A stretch of DNA of 39,238 nucleotides, from positions 242,952 through 282,189 of the forward strand of contig LXQE01000136.1 of NCBI GenBank assembly GCA_003326195.1, written 5' to 3'. A program made the translations under genes and the position numbers. The stretch is from Nostoc punctiforme NIES-2108. GTDB lineage: Bacteria > Cyanobacteriota > Cyanobacteriia > Cyanobacteriales > Nostocaceae. Positions 16,876 through 26,896 of the stretch are shown here, piece by piece (within the stretch, counting starts at the first letter, position 1; the number at the start of each line of letters is the position of its first letter). Under the pieces are notes generated by a model. That model made no database searches and was not told the origin of the DNA. It saw nothing but the letters and a program-made list of their open reading frames with translations.

Positions 16876-16885
16876 CAGAATACGG

Positions 16886-18310
16886 CTAAATTACAATTAC
16901 ATCTTTGTTCTGCAAGCTCTGAGTCAGCAGAACATCACGCAGTTGCTTACCAACAGTCTCAGGCGAAAAGCAACTCTCTACTCGACATCTAGCACGCTTG
17001 CCCAACTCACGCCCCCAAGCTTCATCATCCAAAATCCGACCAAGGGCTAGCGCCAGTGCTGTCGAATCTTCCCGTGGCACAACTATTCCACCGGAAACTT
17101 CGCCCCCGTCAAGAATGTCGGATACACCAGGAGCATCAGCAGCTACGACGGGTAGGCTACAGGCCATTGCTTCAATTGGTGCTACGGGAAAACCTTCTTG
17201 TCGGGATGGCAAAGTATAAACATTAGCTGCTGATAGGTATTGCTGAATAATATTGCGATCGCTCACAAATTCGTTGAGCCATGACACGCCCTTTAACTGC
17301 ATGGTGGCAATGCGCTGGCGAAATTGCTCGGCATCACTGCCCGTTCCCACTAGTAGCAGACGCAAGTCTTGATCGGGACGTTCACCACAGATTTGCTGCC
17401 AAGCCTCCAACAAAATATCTAATCCTTTGCGCTCTATCTCAATTCGTCCATGCCATACAACCACTTTGGCGTTGCCGGGAATTCCGAGTGCTGCTCGTGC
17501 CTCAGTGCGATCGCTCGCTTGCCAAGCTACTATGTCTACAGGGTTGAAAATACGGGCTATTTTACTAGACTTTATCTCATAACGAGATTGAATTCGCCCA
17601 ATCTCAGTTTGCGTTGCCACGATCGCACCTGTGCAAGCACGAAACGCCAACTGTCGAGGAAGAGCTTCCAGAAAGCTTTGGGTGCGATCGCCTCCCTGGA
17701 AAGTCGCAAATACTGGTAGACGCATCATTTTTCCCAGTAGCACGCAACTGTCGAAGCGGGCATACTCATACTCTTGACATAAAATTGCCTGACAGTTCTC
17801 ACGCCGCAGTTCACGAGCTAACAAACCTAGAGGTGTAGAGAGATAGGTTCCCAGACTCTTGGCCAAATCCTTAACGGGTGTAAGCAGGGAACGGCGGATT
17901 GTACTGTTATCCTGAATGTCTTTAAAAGATTGTGCCTCTCTAGCTGCATAAACATTCAGTGAATTACGTCGTACAGCACGATAGGTATGATAAATCCCAG
18001 AAGGAGGCAGCACGCAAATCGAAGCACCAGTCGGCACATGAGTAAAACGCGATGGTTGCTCGACACGAGCAGAAATGCAAAATAGTACCGTCCGGACACC
18101 AACTTGTTTGAGAGCATTGATGTAGCCAAACATCCAGCTACCGACAAACTCCTTACAGAAAGTCTCGAAAGAAATGTTGATACTATCTAAAAAATCATCG
18201 ATTAAATCATAACAGTGCAGTAAGGCGATCGTTGGCTCAGAGGATTGACTCAAAGAAAATGATTCCCTATCGTGTTGCACAGTCAGCTGTAAACCAGAGT
18301 ACTTGTTCAT
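16886..18310 (-). CDS. GT4-type glycosyltransferase
   Basis: This 474-residue GT-B enzyme has a long N-terminal acceptor domain and a GT4 C-terminal domain. The GT4 domain has 'VVWHGRIEIERKGLDILLEA' and the donor-binding EX7E region in 'LPSRQEGFPVAPIEAMACS'. Its ATG at 18310 overlaps the TGA of the upstream GT2 gene by 4 bp, so translation is coupled. The gene is richer in G+C at third positions and in HIP1 sites than its AT-rich neighbours 13147-16875, which hints at a different history within the cluster (visual impression). The donor sugar is unknown. Confidence 0.85.
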   Translation of the reverse strand: MNKYSGLQLTVQHDRESFSLSQSSEPTIALLHCYDLIDDFLDSINISFETFCKEFVGSWMFGYINALKQVGVRTVLFCISARVEQPSRFTHVPTGASICVLPPSGIYHTYRAVRRNSLNVYAAREAQSFKDIQDNSTIRRSLLTPVKDLAKSLGTYLSTPLGLLARELRRENCQAILCQEYEYARFDSCVLLGKMMRLPVFATFQGGDRTQSFLEALPRQLAFRACTGAIVATQTEIGRIQSRYEIKSSKIARIFNPVDIVAWQASDRTEARAALGIPGNAKVVVWHGRIEIERKGLDILLEAWQQICGERPDQDLRLLLVGTGSDAEQFRQRIATMQLKGVSWLNEFVSDRNIIQQYLSAANVYTLPSRQEGFPVAPIEAMACSLPVVAADAPGVSDILDGGEVSGGIVVPREDSTALALALGRILDDEAWGRELGKRARCRVESCFSPETVGKQLRDVLLTQSLQNKDVIVI

Positions 18311-19290
18311 GCTTCTAACCTCGGATCGCTTAGAGTCAGAGGCTTTTTCATCAACTGCAAGAAGTAATTAGCAACTTTAGTTGGGAGAATTAGTTTCAAA
18401 AGCAGCTTGATGACTAATTTTTGAGTTGTTTTATCTAGTAAAACTTTAGGGTTGAGGCGAATTGCTGACCATATGTGTTGCAGAGCTTGGCTAACGCCAC
18501 TGCTATGACTACGATGTTGCAAATACAGACCAGCAAAATATATATGGAAACTCACTATTGTATACTTTTTGAGGTATTGAAGTTCTGGAGGAGCTGCTTG
18601 ATATGCCTTTTTCATTGCGATGAGGGCATCTTCCTTCATCTTTTCAATGTTAGATGACATTGCTCCAGGTGTTCGACGATAAAGTATTTGGTGCTTAGGT
18701 ATCACAACAAAATACCAACGAGTTGATAGCCGCAGCCAGTAGTCCCAGTCTGCACAACCAGGGCAAGCAGGATCAAAACCTCCAGTCGATTCCAGCGCTT
18801 GCCTACGTATCAGAGTATTTGAGCCATTATGAATAAAATCGCTAACTAACAACTTTTCATAAACATTACCTGCAAAAGAATATTTAGGTGATGGCAGAAA
18901 GAATAAAGGTTTTCCTTGTTCATCCACATCCATAAAACAAGTCCAGCTATAAGCAACTCCTGCTTTTGGATTCTGTTCCAAGGCCGTCAGTTGTAGTTCC
19001 AGCTTATCGGCTGTCCACAGATCATCAGCATCAAGAAAGGCAATAAATTCGCCTGTGGCATGAGAGATACCGCGATTACGAGCTACTGGCAGCCCACCAT
19101 TTTCATAAGAAAAAATCTGCAAGCGCTCATCTTTGATACTATTAACTAATTCTACAGTCCTATCTTTTGAGCCGTCATTAATTACAATTAATTCAAAATC
19201 TGTGAAAGTTTGTTGCTGAACAGATTGGATTGTTTCTGCTATAGTTATTTCGGCATTGTAAGCGGGAATAATCACAGAAATTTTGGGCAT
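18307..19290 (-). CDS. GT2 family glycosyltransferase (paralogue 2)
   Basis: This 327-residue GT-A enzyme is very similar along its whole length to 11986-12948. Both share 'ISVIIPAYNAE', 'FSYENGGL', 'FIAFLDADDLW', 'AGVAYSWT', 'GGFDP' and 'GCADWDYWLRLS'. The catalytic landmarks are the same (NDGS, DADD, ADWDYW). The insertion after 'FMD' differs between the two copies, in the region likely to contact the acceptor. It sits 36 bp after the next GT2 gene and overlaps the following GT4 start by 4 bp. Confidence 0.85.
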   Translation of the reverse strand: MPKISVIIPAYNAEITIAETIQSVQQQTFTDFELIVINDGSKDRTVELVNSIKDERLQIFSYENGGLPVARNRGISHATGEFIAFLDADDLWTADKLELQLTALEQNPKAGVAYSWTCFMDVDEQGKPLFFLPSPKYSFAGNVYEKLLVSDFIHNGSNTLIRRQALESTGGFDPACPGCADWDYWLRLSTRWYFVVIPKHQILYRRTPGAMSSNIEKMKEDALIAMKKAYQAAPPELQYLKKYTIVSFHIYFAGLYLQHRSHSSGVSQALQHIWSAIRLNPKVLLDKTTQKLVIKLLLKLILPTKVANYFLQLMKKPLTLSDPRLEA

Positions 19291-19326
19291 ATTCTGACTA
19301 TCAATAATTACTGCTAAGATGAGGGT

Positions 19327-20292
19327 TCAACGTGCCATCGCTACTATGCGCTGACGCAATGTATAAGCATAGGATAAAAATCTTTGGTAACCATCAGTCC
19401 CAAATACCCGCATTAGAATAATCGCAATACTCAACCGCACAAATTCTTGTGAAAAGCAAATCCAAGGGTAGTGAGACAAAGCTTTTGCACGAAAACTAGC
19501 TGCAATTTTCCAATCTTGAGCGCGGCTTTGTAAAGGTTTCCAAGCTAAACAGATATTAGCAAAACCATAGCTTCGGTTTTTCAAATACTGCAACTCGGGT
19601 GGTGCAGCAGAGAAAGCTTTTTCGATAACGATCTCAAAACTTCGTGCCATCGCTTCCCAATTTTTAGAGGCGCTAGTTGAGTGTTGTCGATAATAAACTA
19701 GAGGTTCTTTCATTACTTTAAAAGGATAACGAGATGCTATCCTCAGCCACATATCCCAATCTTCTACAAATGAGCGTAAATTCCGATCAAATACGCCACA
19801 AGTATCAAAGCATTGGCGACGAACCATAGCTACACTTCCGCTCTCAACTATATTGTGTTCAATAAGCTTATGCCAAACATCGTTTTCGGCATAGTTTTTG
19901 AACACTCTTCCTGTAAAATTACCGTTCTCATCGATTAATGCTACCCAAGTGTATATCAAACCAATTTCAGAATTTTCTTCTAGACAAAGCACTTGTTTTT
20001 CTAACTTTGTTGGTTCCCAAAGGTCATCAGCATCTAGGAAGGCAATATACTCTCCACTCGCATGAGCAATACCTGTATTTCTGGCTCCAGATAATCCTTG
20101 ATTTTCTTGAGTAATCAGTTTTACTCGCAGATCTGCTATTTGAGAAACCCAATGCTCAGTATCATCAGAACTCCCATCATTGACAACGAGAACTTCAAAA
20201 TCTTTAAAGGTTTGCTTAAAAACACTTTCCATCGTTTCCGGAAGAAATTTTAGAGAATTATAGGCAGGAATCACAATAGAAACTTTTGGCAT
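19327..20292 (-). CDS. GT2 family glycosyltransferase
   Basis: This 321-residue GT-A enzyme opens 'MPKVSIVIPAYNSLKFLPET'. It has 'VNDGSSDDT', 'GLSGARNTGI', the DxD-type 'FLDADDLW' and the acidic 'VEDWDMWLRI'. It is a more distant relative of the two GT2 paralogues in this cluster, sharing the same architecture including the 'SAAPPELQYLKN' segment before a helical C-terminus. It lies 43 bp downstream of the Wzy-type gene. It is predicted to act on the cytoplasmic side during repeat-unit assembly, with unknown sugar. Confidence 0.85.
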   Translation of the reverse strand: MPKVSIVIPAYNSLKFLPETMESVFKQTFKDFEVLVVNDGSSDDTEHWVSQIADLRVKLITQENQGLSGARNTGIAHASGEYIAFLDADDLWEPTKLEKQVLCLEENSEIGLIYTWVALIDENGNFTGRVFKNYAENDVWHKLIEHNIVESGSVAMVRRQCFDTCGVFDRNLRSFVEDWDMWLRIASRYPFKVMKEPLVYYRQHSTSASKNWEAMARSFEIVIEKAFSAAPPELQYLKNRSYGFANICLAWKPLQSRAQDWKIAASFRAKALSHYPWICFSQEFVRLSIAIILMRVFGTDGYQRFLSYAYTLRQRIVAMAR

Positions 20293-20335
20293 AGTTAAAA
20301 ATTTTACCGTTTATTATTTTAGAAAAACATGAACA

Positions 20336-21805
20336 TTAGGAAAAATCGAGTAAAGAGTTATTGACAGACGCAGATTTTTCAGGATCTTTTAGCTCAGACC
20401 AGTTCCAGCCTGCGATCGCAAATAAAGTCCACCAATAGAAAAACAGAGTTGTGTGACTCCAAATATTCTCAGTAATCATTCCTACAGAAACGGCTAGCAA
20501 AATGGCAAGCATAACCAATATCAGCTCGTTTTGAGCGCTTCCACGGCGGGTACTTCGGAGTAATTGGACAAGACGTATAACCTGAGTGCCTAGAAAGATG
20601 AGGAACAGGCAAAGACCTACAACCCCTTGTTCTGTTAAAGCTCGCACATAATCGTTATGAGCCATGTTATGCAAGACAGTTAAGAAGGAACATGTCGCTA
20701 TACCCGTACCAAAGATGGGATAATTCTCCCAAGCCTGTAGTAGAAAAGTCCACTGAGCAATTCGCCAGTTAAAACTATTGTTGTCTCCTTGTGATAAGAG
20801 AATTGCTCGCCATCTGTCTATGTCTGGATTCAGTAGCGGTGTTTGAGAAATCGAGCCAAGGCGCTCTTGTCCAAAATCTGAACTGGTGAACAGCCCAATG
20901 ACTATCGCAAACAATAGCAATCCACCTAACAGATTAATAATGTTTAATTTAGGTGCAATCAAAACCAGAATAAAGACGGCCAGCATCACCAAGGTAAACA
21001 GAGATTTTGTTCCCACGAAGAGAAATGCAAGTAACCCTAGTAAAAGCAGCCAAGGCCAACGTTGCTGTGACTGGTTTAGCTTCCACCAAGTCAGGCCAAT
21101 AAACAGCAATAGAAAGGTTCCGAAGGTATTGGCAAGACCGAGAGTTCCCCTGACGCGAGATTCTCCTTCGGATGGCAGATGTCCCATTTCCCCACCACCA
21201 CCCGACAAGAAAGAAGGAACAAGTGAAGGCACGAACATCTGCATCAAACCTATCGTAGTCGGTAAGATCAGCGCGAGGAACAGCATGGAAATAATCGTTT
21301 TTGGAGGGATTTTGCCCTTGAGCTGCATCACCAGTAAATAAACCATTACCCATGAAAACAGTCGCACCCACTCGCGGAGACCGTATGGTAAATATGAACC
21401 ATCTAAAGCCAGTGCTCCCAACGGCATGAGTATGATCCACATGCTTTGTAGGGCTACCCAACCTGCAAAAAACCACCAAAACTTATCAGTTTGTACAGTC
21501 CGTCCTGTTAGCAACAGCACAACTACATATAGTATAGTCAGGGCGTCAAGTCCGAGGGCAAACGCCGCCGGTATTTGCTGAGCTGAGAAAGGATCAAGAG
21601 AACTACGTAGGATCAACAAACCCAGTACAGTTTGCTCAAAGCTCGTAGAAAATGAGACTACCGTTGCCACTGCAACCAAAGCGACAGCTAGTAAAAGGGG
21701 TTGAACGCCTGCGAGTAACCCTACAACAATACCAATTCCAACACCTAACACTCCTACCCAGAGTGCTAGATAAGAGAAGCGGTTTTTGTGGTGATTACTG
21801 ACCAT
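20336..21805 (-). CDS. Wzy/O-antigen ligase family polysaccharide polymerase
   Basis: This 489-residue membrane protein has about 12 helices. A large periplasmic loop lies around residues 300-370 and ends in 'HNMAHNDYVRALTEQGVVGL', the conserved Wzy_C/O-antigen-ligase signature. It should polymerise flipped repeat units on the periplasmic side. The gene overlaps the end of the wzc-like gene by 11 bp, the classic partner arrangement of polymerase and chain-length regulator. The start ATG at 21805 is used. Separation of polymerase from ligase function is not possible from sequence alone. Confidence 0.85.
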   Translation of the reverse strand: MVSNHHKNRFSYLALWVGVLGVGIGIVVGLLAGVQPLLLAVALVAVATVVSFSTSFEQTVLGLLILRSSLDPFSAQQIPAAFALGLDALTILYVVVLLLTGRTVQTDKFWWFFAGWVALQSMWIILMPLGALALDGSYLPYGLREWVRLFSWVMVYLLVMQLKGKIPPKTIISMLFLALILPTTIGLMQMFVPSLVPSFLSGGGGEMGHLPSEGESRVRGTLGLANTFGTFLLLFIGLTWWKLNQSQQRWPWLLLLGLLAFLFVGTKSLFTLVMLAVFILVLIAPKLNIINLLGGLLLFAIVIGLFTSSDFGQERLGSISQTPLLNPDIDRWRAILLSQGDNNSFNWRIAQWTFLLQAWENYPIFGTGIATCSFLTVLHNMAHNDYVRALTEQGVVGLCLFLIFLGTQVIRLVQLLRSTRRGSAQNELILVMLAILLAVSVGMITENIWSHTTLFFYWWTLFAIAGWNWSELKDPEKSASVNNSLLDFS

Positions 21806-23993
21806 TTTTTAAGCCCTTTGATGACATAGATATCTGATTTCTTGCAGAATGATTCAGAGGACTTTCAAGATAAGTAAGATGCTTCTTGGGCCTAAATTGA
21901 GCTTGGTAATCTTGTCGGGGATAGTGGTAAGACTTTCTAGTCTGATTTTTTATGCCATTGACAACTACTCCCAGAATAGATATACGATTTTCTGTTAATT
22001 CTGAGACAGACTTTTGTAATACCCCCTTGTGAGTAAAACTTGGGCGTGTAACTATTATGACTCCATCACTTTGCTGGGTTAATGTAGCTGCATCAACAAA
22101 ATCGCTGAGTGCGGCAGTATCAATAATAACTAAATCATATTTGGTTGCGGCTTCTGCTATGAGAGACTCGATAGCAGCTGACTCTAACAATTGTGATGGA
22201 CGCGTATGCAGTTCCCCACAAGTCAATATCGACAGATTTTTAATATCTGTTCGCTGTACGGCTTCTAATAAGGTTTTATTGCCGCTAATTACCTCAGTAA
22301 TCCCTGGATTAGCAGCTAAATGAAACAGTCTGTGCTGCACAGGTATATGCAAATCTGCATCAATGATTAATGTCCGCCGAGATAACATGGCTGAGACGGC
22401 AGCTAAGTGGGAAACTACCACTGATTTCCCCTCTCCGGAGATGCTGCTGCTAACAACAATGACCCTTGGTTTATGAGTACTACGAAACTCTAACGTTTTC
22501 AAAAGCATACGGTAAGGCTCAACCAAAGCAACATCATCCAAGAATTGTTCAGATGGTTCAAGATTAAGCATCGTCACAGGCAAACGCGGCAAGACTCCAA
22601 GCACTGGTAGCTTGAGCAATTCTTCTACTTCTGAGCCATCATGTAGCCTGTTATCCATGAGTTCCAGCAACAGCACAACCCCAATGGCTAAAATAGCCCC
22701 AAAGAAAGTGGCAATCACCAGCACAGCTGCTTTTTTCGGTGAAGTAGGCGATGTTGGCGGTTGCGCTTCCTCTATAATTCGGATATTGCTAACCTTTTGG
22801 GCTTCAGCAATACGTGCTTCTTCCAGTTTGCTTTGTAGCATATTTAAGGAGGTCGCAGCCTGTTGGCGTTGACGGGCAAGAGCGCTCAGTGGTAGCTCTT
22901 TAATTGGTAGTTGTGCAAGGCGAGTCTGGAGATTAGCTTGCAGAGATTGGACAGATTTGAGCTTATTTTCAATTGCCAAGCGCTCAATCTCATTAACTAT
23001 CAGCTTGGATCTGAGTTCTTGACTAAGTGAATCGGATGCGACCTTATTAGGGGGAATAGTTGCATTCCCAGGTGACACACGAGCCAATTCTTGAGTGTAC
23101 ACAGCACGAATAGCATCTCGTTGCTCAATCAGCTTGATGAGAGTAGGATTGTTTTCTGTAAAGCGCAAACGAGTTTGGATGATTTGTGTCTCTAAATCTG
23201 CTAACTTGGTGCGTAAATTCTTGACCTGTTCATCTTGACCACTGCGTACAGATGCATAAGCATTGTTTATGGTTTTAGCATCAGTAATTTGCCGCAGGGA
23301 TATGTCACGAGACTTTGCCTCTTGCAGTTGGGCAACTAGAGTGCGTTCCTGGTCTTCTAGATTGGCTAAACTGAGTACCAAACTTTTCGTTTGGTCATCA
23401 ATAGAAATAATGCCACTTTTTTGCCTATATCTGTTTTCGGCAATTTCCGCTCTCTGTAGTATTTGGCGAGCTAATGGTACTTCTTTTTGTAAAAATACAC
23501 GTACTTTGGTAGCTTCTGAACTGATGGCTTTAGCATTTTCCTCAACCATCGTCTGGGAGATAGCATTCACTAGTTCAGCTGCGAAATTTGGGTCTCTACC
23601 TTGATAGGTTAGTTCTAGAATATTAGTAGCAGGAACAATTTTCACCTTTAACCCTCTCTTGATTTCTGAAACTGTGAGTTGGTTTTGAGGTAAATCATTT
23701 TTGACTTGTACTATTGCTTTTTCTAAAACAGGTTGTGACTTAACAAACTCTGCTTGGTCAGCCAGTGGGCTAGGGCCACCAGCTGTACCTGAAGGTACTT
23801 GTGTCAAGTCGCGACCTAATTCGGAAAGGCTCACCCGTTTCTCATCAAGCATCAGTCGTGCTGAAGTTTCATACCAATGCGGAGCAACCGCAAGGTAGGC
23901 AACTGAAGTGCCGAGCGTGGCAATAAAAGTAGCCAAGGCAGGTAAACTTCGCCGCTTTGAGATTGCTAGTAAGGATGAGATGCTTTTTTCCAT
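21795..23993 (-). CDS. Wzc-type polysaccharide copolymerase with BY-kinase domain
   Basis: This 732-residue protein has a Wzz domain flanked by two membrane helices (about 19-39 and 421-444). The periplasmic coiled coil (about 150-400) is followed by a proline-rich 'PPTSPTSPKK' just before helix 2. The cytoplasmic kinase has Walker A 'SGEGKS' (about 519-524), Walker A' 'LIIDADL' and Walker B 'LVIIDT'. A C-terminal tyrosine cluster has Tyr at about 689, 691, 696 and 708. It controls chain length and, by autophosphorylation, export. The start is the ATG at 23993, with AAAGG 8 bp upstream. The TTG at 24011 has none. The matching phosphatase and Wza channel are not in the window. Confidence 0.9.
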   Translation of the reverse strand: MEKSISSLLAISKRRSLPALATFIATLGTSVAYLAVAPHWYETSARLMLDEKRVSLSELGRDLTQVPSGTAGGPSPLADQAEFVKSQPVLEKAIVQVKNDLPQNQLTVSEIKRGLKVKIVPATNILELTYQGRDPNFAAELVNAISQTMVEENAKAISSEATKVRVFLQKEVPLARQILQRAEIAENRYRQKSGIISIDDQTKSLVLSLANLEDQERTLVAQLQEAKSRDISLRQITDAKTINNAYASVRSGQDEQVKNLRTKLADLETQIIQTRLRFTENNPTLIKLIEQRDAIRAVYTQELARVSPGNATIPPNKVASDSLSQELRSKLIVNEIERLAIENKLKSVQSLQANLQTRLAQLPIKELPLSALARQRQQAATSLNMLQSKLEEARIAEAQKVSNIRIIEEAQPPTSPTSPKKAAVLVIATFFGAILAIGVVLLLELMDNRLHDGSEVEELLKLPVLGVLPRLPVTMLNLEPSEQFLDDVALVEPYRMLLKTLEFRSTHKPRVIVVSSSISGEGKSVVVSHLAAVSAMLSRRTLIIDADLHIPVQHRLFHLAANPGITEVISGNKTLLEAVQRTDIKNLSILTCGELHTRPSQLLESAAIESLIAEAATKYDLVIIDTAALSDFVDAATLTQQSDGVIIVTRPSFTHKGVLQKSVSELTENRISILGVVVNGIKNQTRKSYHYPRQDYQAQFRPKKHLTYLESPLNHSARNQISMSSKGLKNGQ

Positions 23994-24167
23994 CACAAAT
24001 GCCTTTGTCAACTTAGTATGTACATAACTAAAGCATACTTAGAGAAAGCTTTACACTCCGCCATAATAACTGATATGTATGATGTTTTATATAAATATAT
24101 CAACTATAGTTTTTAATTATTGATGAACTAGTTGCTCCTTTCTTTCCTGGAATTAGACAAACAGTGC

Positions 24168-25358
24168 CTATTTTTGACTAGTAGACCCAATAACTCCACT
24201 GTTGCTCAAGTCCATAATTCTTACCGACTCTGGTAATTTCAAAAGTGTAGAATACAGTTTTAGATGTTCAGCACTAATCCATCCCCAGTTATAATTCATC
24301 TGCACATATTTTTGTGAATTCCGAGCCATTACTGCTAATTGTTGGGGGTGATGAATTGCCCAGTCTAAAGAATTAATGCAAGATGCTAAATTTCCTGCTT
24401 CAAAAAGGATTCCCCGTTCCTGATTAATCAATTGCTGGTGAGGTGGGATGTCGCTCGCTAGTATTGGTATACCTTCTTGCATAGCTTCTAACATGGACAG
24501 AGGTAGTCCTTCCAAATCTGAAGGCAAAACAAATAACCCTGCGCCTCGGACAATCTCCCAAAGGCGAGATCCTCGGAGTTCATCGGCAAAGATAATATCT
24601 GGATTATTAGCAACTTTTTCTAATAGGTTTGAGGCAAAAGATTTAGTATCACTAACGCCTCCAACTAAAACAAGTTTCCATTCAGATGATTTAAGAGATG
24701 AGAAGGCATCAACGAGCAAATCAGGACGCTTCTCTGGTACTAGTCTACCCAAAAACAAAATATAGCGTCCCTGCTGTAAACCTAATTGCTTGCCGTAGGA
24801 AAAATGGGGGTCTGATTCACCGTAGCTGGCAGGAGCATTGGGAATGTAGACTGTTTCTCTACCGTATGTTTTCCAAAAATAAGTTTGCAATGCTTCTGAT
24901 ACAGCAATTATTCTATCGGCGTCACGGACTGCGCTCTTCTCTCCCATTTGAATTAAACGGGTAGAAAAATTGCCCCACTTTGCACGTTGCCAGTCTAACC
25001 CATGACAGGTAACGACAATCTTTGCAGAGTTAACAATTCTAGGTAAAAAAGTAAACAAAGAGGGTCCTAAAGCATGGAAGTGAATAATATCATAGTCTTT
25101 TGCAATAGACGCGATCGCTGCCAGTGCGGAGGTGACAAAAGCATCTATCCCTCTAAAATCTACACTAGGCACAGATATAACTCGAACGCCCTGAAAGTCA
25201 TAACTTTCAAGCCAAGAACTATGAGTATAGGAAGAACGGGCGAATAAATCTACAGAGTGTCCCTGTGCAACCATACGGGGATAAACTTCTGCACAATAAT
25301 GCTCAATTCCGCCCTGCTTGGGAGGTAGACCTTTTGCACCAATCACGGCAATTTTCAT
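24168..25358 (-). CDS. GT4-type glycosyltransferase (rhamnosyl/galactosyl-transferase-like)
   Basis: This 396-residue GT-B enzyme opens 'MKIAVIGAKGLPPKQGGIEH', with the acceptor-domain glycine loop of the RfaB/WcaL-like GT4 enzymes. The C-terminal domain has 'ILFLGRLVPEKRPDLLVDAF', 'FVLPSDLEGLPLSMLEAM' (EX7E) and 'ILASDIPPH'. The start is the ATG at 25358. A TTG two codons earlier is possible but weaker. It is second in the minus-strand cluster, followed by a 174-bp spacer before wzc, which may hold an internal promoter. The sugar donor is not assignable. Confidence 0.85.
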   Translation of the reverse strand: MKIAVIGAKGLPPKQGGIEHYCAEVYPRMVAQGHSVDLFARSSYTHSSWLESYDFQGVRVISVPSVDFRGIDAFVTSALAAIASIAKDYDIIHFHALGPSLFTFLPRIVNSAKIVVTCHGLDWQRAKWGNFSTRLIQMGEKSAVRDADRIIAVSEALQTYFWKTYGRETVYIPNAPASYGESDPHFSYGKQLGLQQGRYILFLGRLVPEKRPDLLVDAFSSLKSSEWKLVLVGGVSDTKSFASNLLEKVANNPDIIFADELRGSRLWEIVRGAGLFVLPSDLEGLPLSMLEAMQEGIPILASDIPPHQQLINQERGILFEAGNLASCINSLDWAIHHPQQLAVMARNSQKYVQMNYNWGWISAEHLKLYSTLLKLPESVRIMDLSNSGVIGSTSQK

Positions 25359-25497
25359 AGTCAAAAGTTATGCTCAAAAAAAATGTACAAAGCGATAATG
25401 AATATGTGCGTATGCTTGTGTTGTAGAGCTAAATTCAGTATTACTGGTTCTCTTCAACAACAGCATCTTTATATTGGATTTAAGCGCAAGTTGATAA

Positions 25498-26712
25498 TTA
25501 GCTAACAACTGAGAAATTTCGCTTTTCCCAGCGAGTGAACATGTCGCTGTAAACATCCCTCACAACAGTACGAGCAGCATAAGGCTGTGCAGCGCGCACG
25601 CAGGACGCACTTGGATAATTTTCTGGATGTAGAATTACTTGTTGCAAAGCATCTGCTAAACACTGTGGCGATCGCACTTCACAAATAACTCCATTGTCAG
25701 TCGCTAGTAACTTTGGAGTTTCACCACACCTAGTGGTAACTACTGGTGTTCCACTGGCAAGTGCCTCTAGAACTACTAAAGGTAGACCTTCGTAGGCACT
25801 GCTAAGGACAAAGATATTACTGATACGATGCAACCACGCCAGTTCCTCTATGGGAACTGCCCCCAGCATTGTTACCCGACTAGACAATCCTAACTGAGCG
25901 ATTTCTGTACGTGTATCTGCTGCCAATTCTCCATCCCCAGCTATCAGTAAGTGAGTATGCGGTTCATTTAAGGCTGCGATCGCACGTACTAGCAAAATCG
26001 GATCTTTTTGAGGATGTAGCCGCCCAGCAAACAGAATAAAGCGTGTTTCTTCGTTCAAACTCAACCTTTTTGCCAGATCCCGTCTCTGTGCTTCTCGCTG
26101 TTCCTGACTCAAGGGGTAGAAAATCTCGTTATCAAATGAATTTTTGATATATGCAACACGGTCTTGGATTAGAGGATACCGCTGTTTATACAATTGTGCT
26201 GAATCAGTATTACATGAAAAAATCTGGCTAAACTGCCGAACTAGTAAGCTTTCTAATGCAAAATATGCTGCGGGAAATTTCCGCCATAAAATCGCATTTT
26301 TATCACCTACGGCTTTGATCTGCGTATGAATATCGTTGTGAATAAAAAGGGTTTTCTCTCCTCGCCATTTCAAGGCTGCTAAACTTGGTTCTAGCCGATG
26401 AAAGTGCATAAAGTCTGATTCCAAGCGATGACCGACAAGCGCAGCTGCATACTTAACCGTGGTTGGTACCAGACTTCGGAAGTTATCATTTTCCAGGGTA
26501 AAAAGCGGAAAAAAACGAATTTCTCTACCTGCTAATTCTGCTTCTTGCCACTTACCGATTGTTTGAGTGCGATCGCTTCCTGTCCCTACTAGTCGCACCT
26601 CAAATTCACTGGGAGCGTATTTAATAAATGTATTTATGAGTGTCTGTATTCCTCCAATGGTAGAGTGCCAAGGATTAAACTGGTAAAAAATAGTCAAAAC
26701 AGGTTTATGCAT
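25498..26712 (-). CDS. GT4-type glycosyltransferase, first gene of the cluster
   Basis: This 404-residue GT-B enzyme opens 'VLTIFYQFNPWHSTIGGIQT'. The GT4 domain has 'FILFAGRLHPQKDPILLVRA', 'IFVLSSAYEGLPLVVLEALA' (EX7E) and 'TPVVTTRCG'. It is the most upstream gene of the eleven-gene minus-strand run, so the main promoter of the exopolysaccharide operon is expected between 26713 and 27662. A 60-codon frame overlapping its 3' end (25374-25556) is a shadow. Confidence 0.85.
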   Translation of the reverse strand: MHKPVLTIFYQFNPWHSTIGGIQTLINTFIKYAPSEFEVRLVGTGSDRTQTIGKWQEAELAGREIRFFPLFTLENDNFRSLVPTTVKYAAALVGHRLESDFMHFHRLEPSLAALKWRGEKTLFIHNDIHTQIKAVGDKNAILWRKFPAAYFALESLLVRQFSQIFSCNTDSAQLYKQRYPLIQDRVAYIKNSFDNEIFYPLSQEQREAQRRDLAKRLSLNEETRFILFAGRLHPQKDPILLVRAIAALNEPHTHLLIAGDGELAADTRTEIAQLGLSSRVTMLGAVPIEELAWLHRISNIFVLSSAYEGLPLVVLEALASGTPVVTTRCGETPKLLATDNGVICEVRSPQCLADALQQVILHPENYPSASCVRAAQPYAARTVVRDVYSDMFTRWEKRNFSVVS

Positions 26713-26896
26713 GACTTCTATGAATCCCCGTATATCTCCCCACGGTTTTTGTAACTTTTACTATGTAAAAATCTTGGCTAATTAAGCTTGTATTTTTACG
26801 TCCAAAATATACTGAGCGTTTTACTAAGTAGTTAAGTATCTTTACCCCTATAGCATCCCTTGAAAGCTCAAAGAGCAACACTATCTATAGATACTG

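Noticed and set aside
20949..21479. 176-codon minus-strand frame inside the Wzy-type gene
   Set aside because: It is an alternative frame wholly inside a clear membrane-protein gene on the same strand, with no family features.
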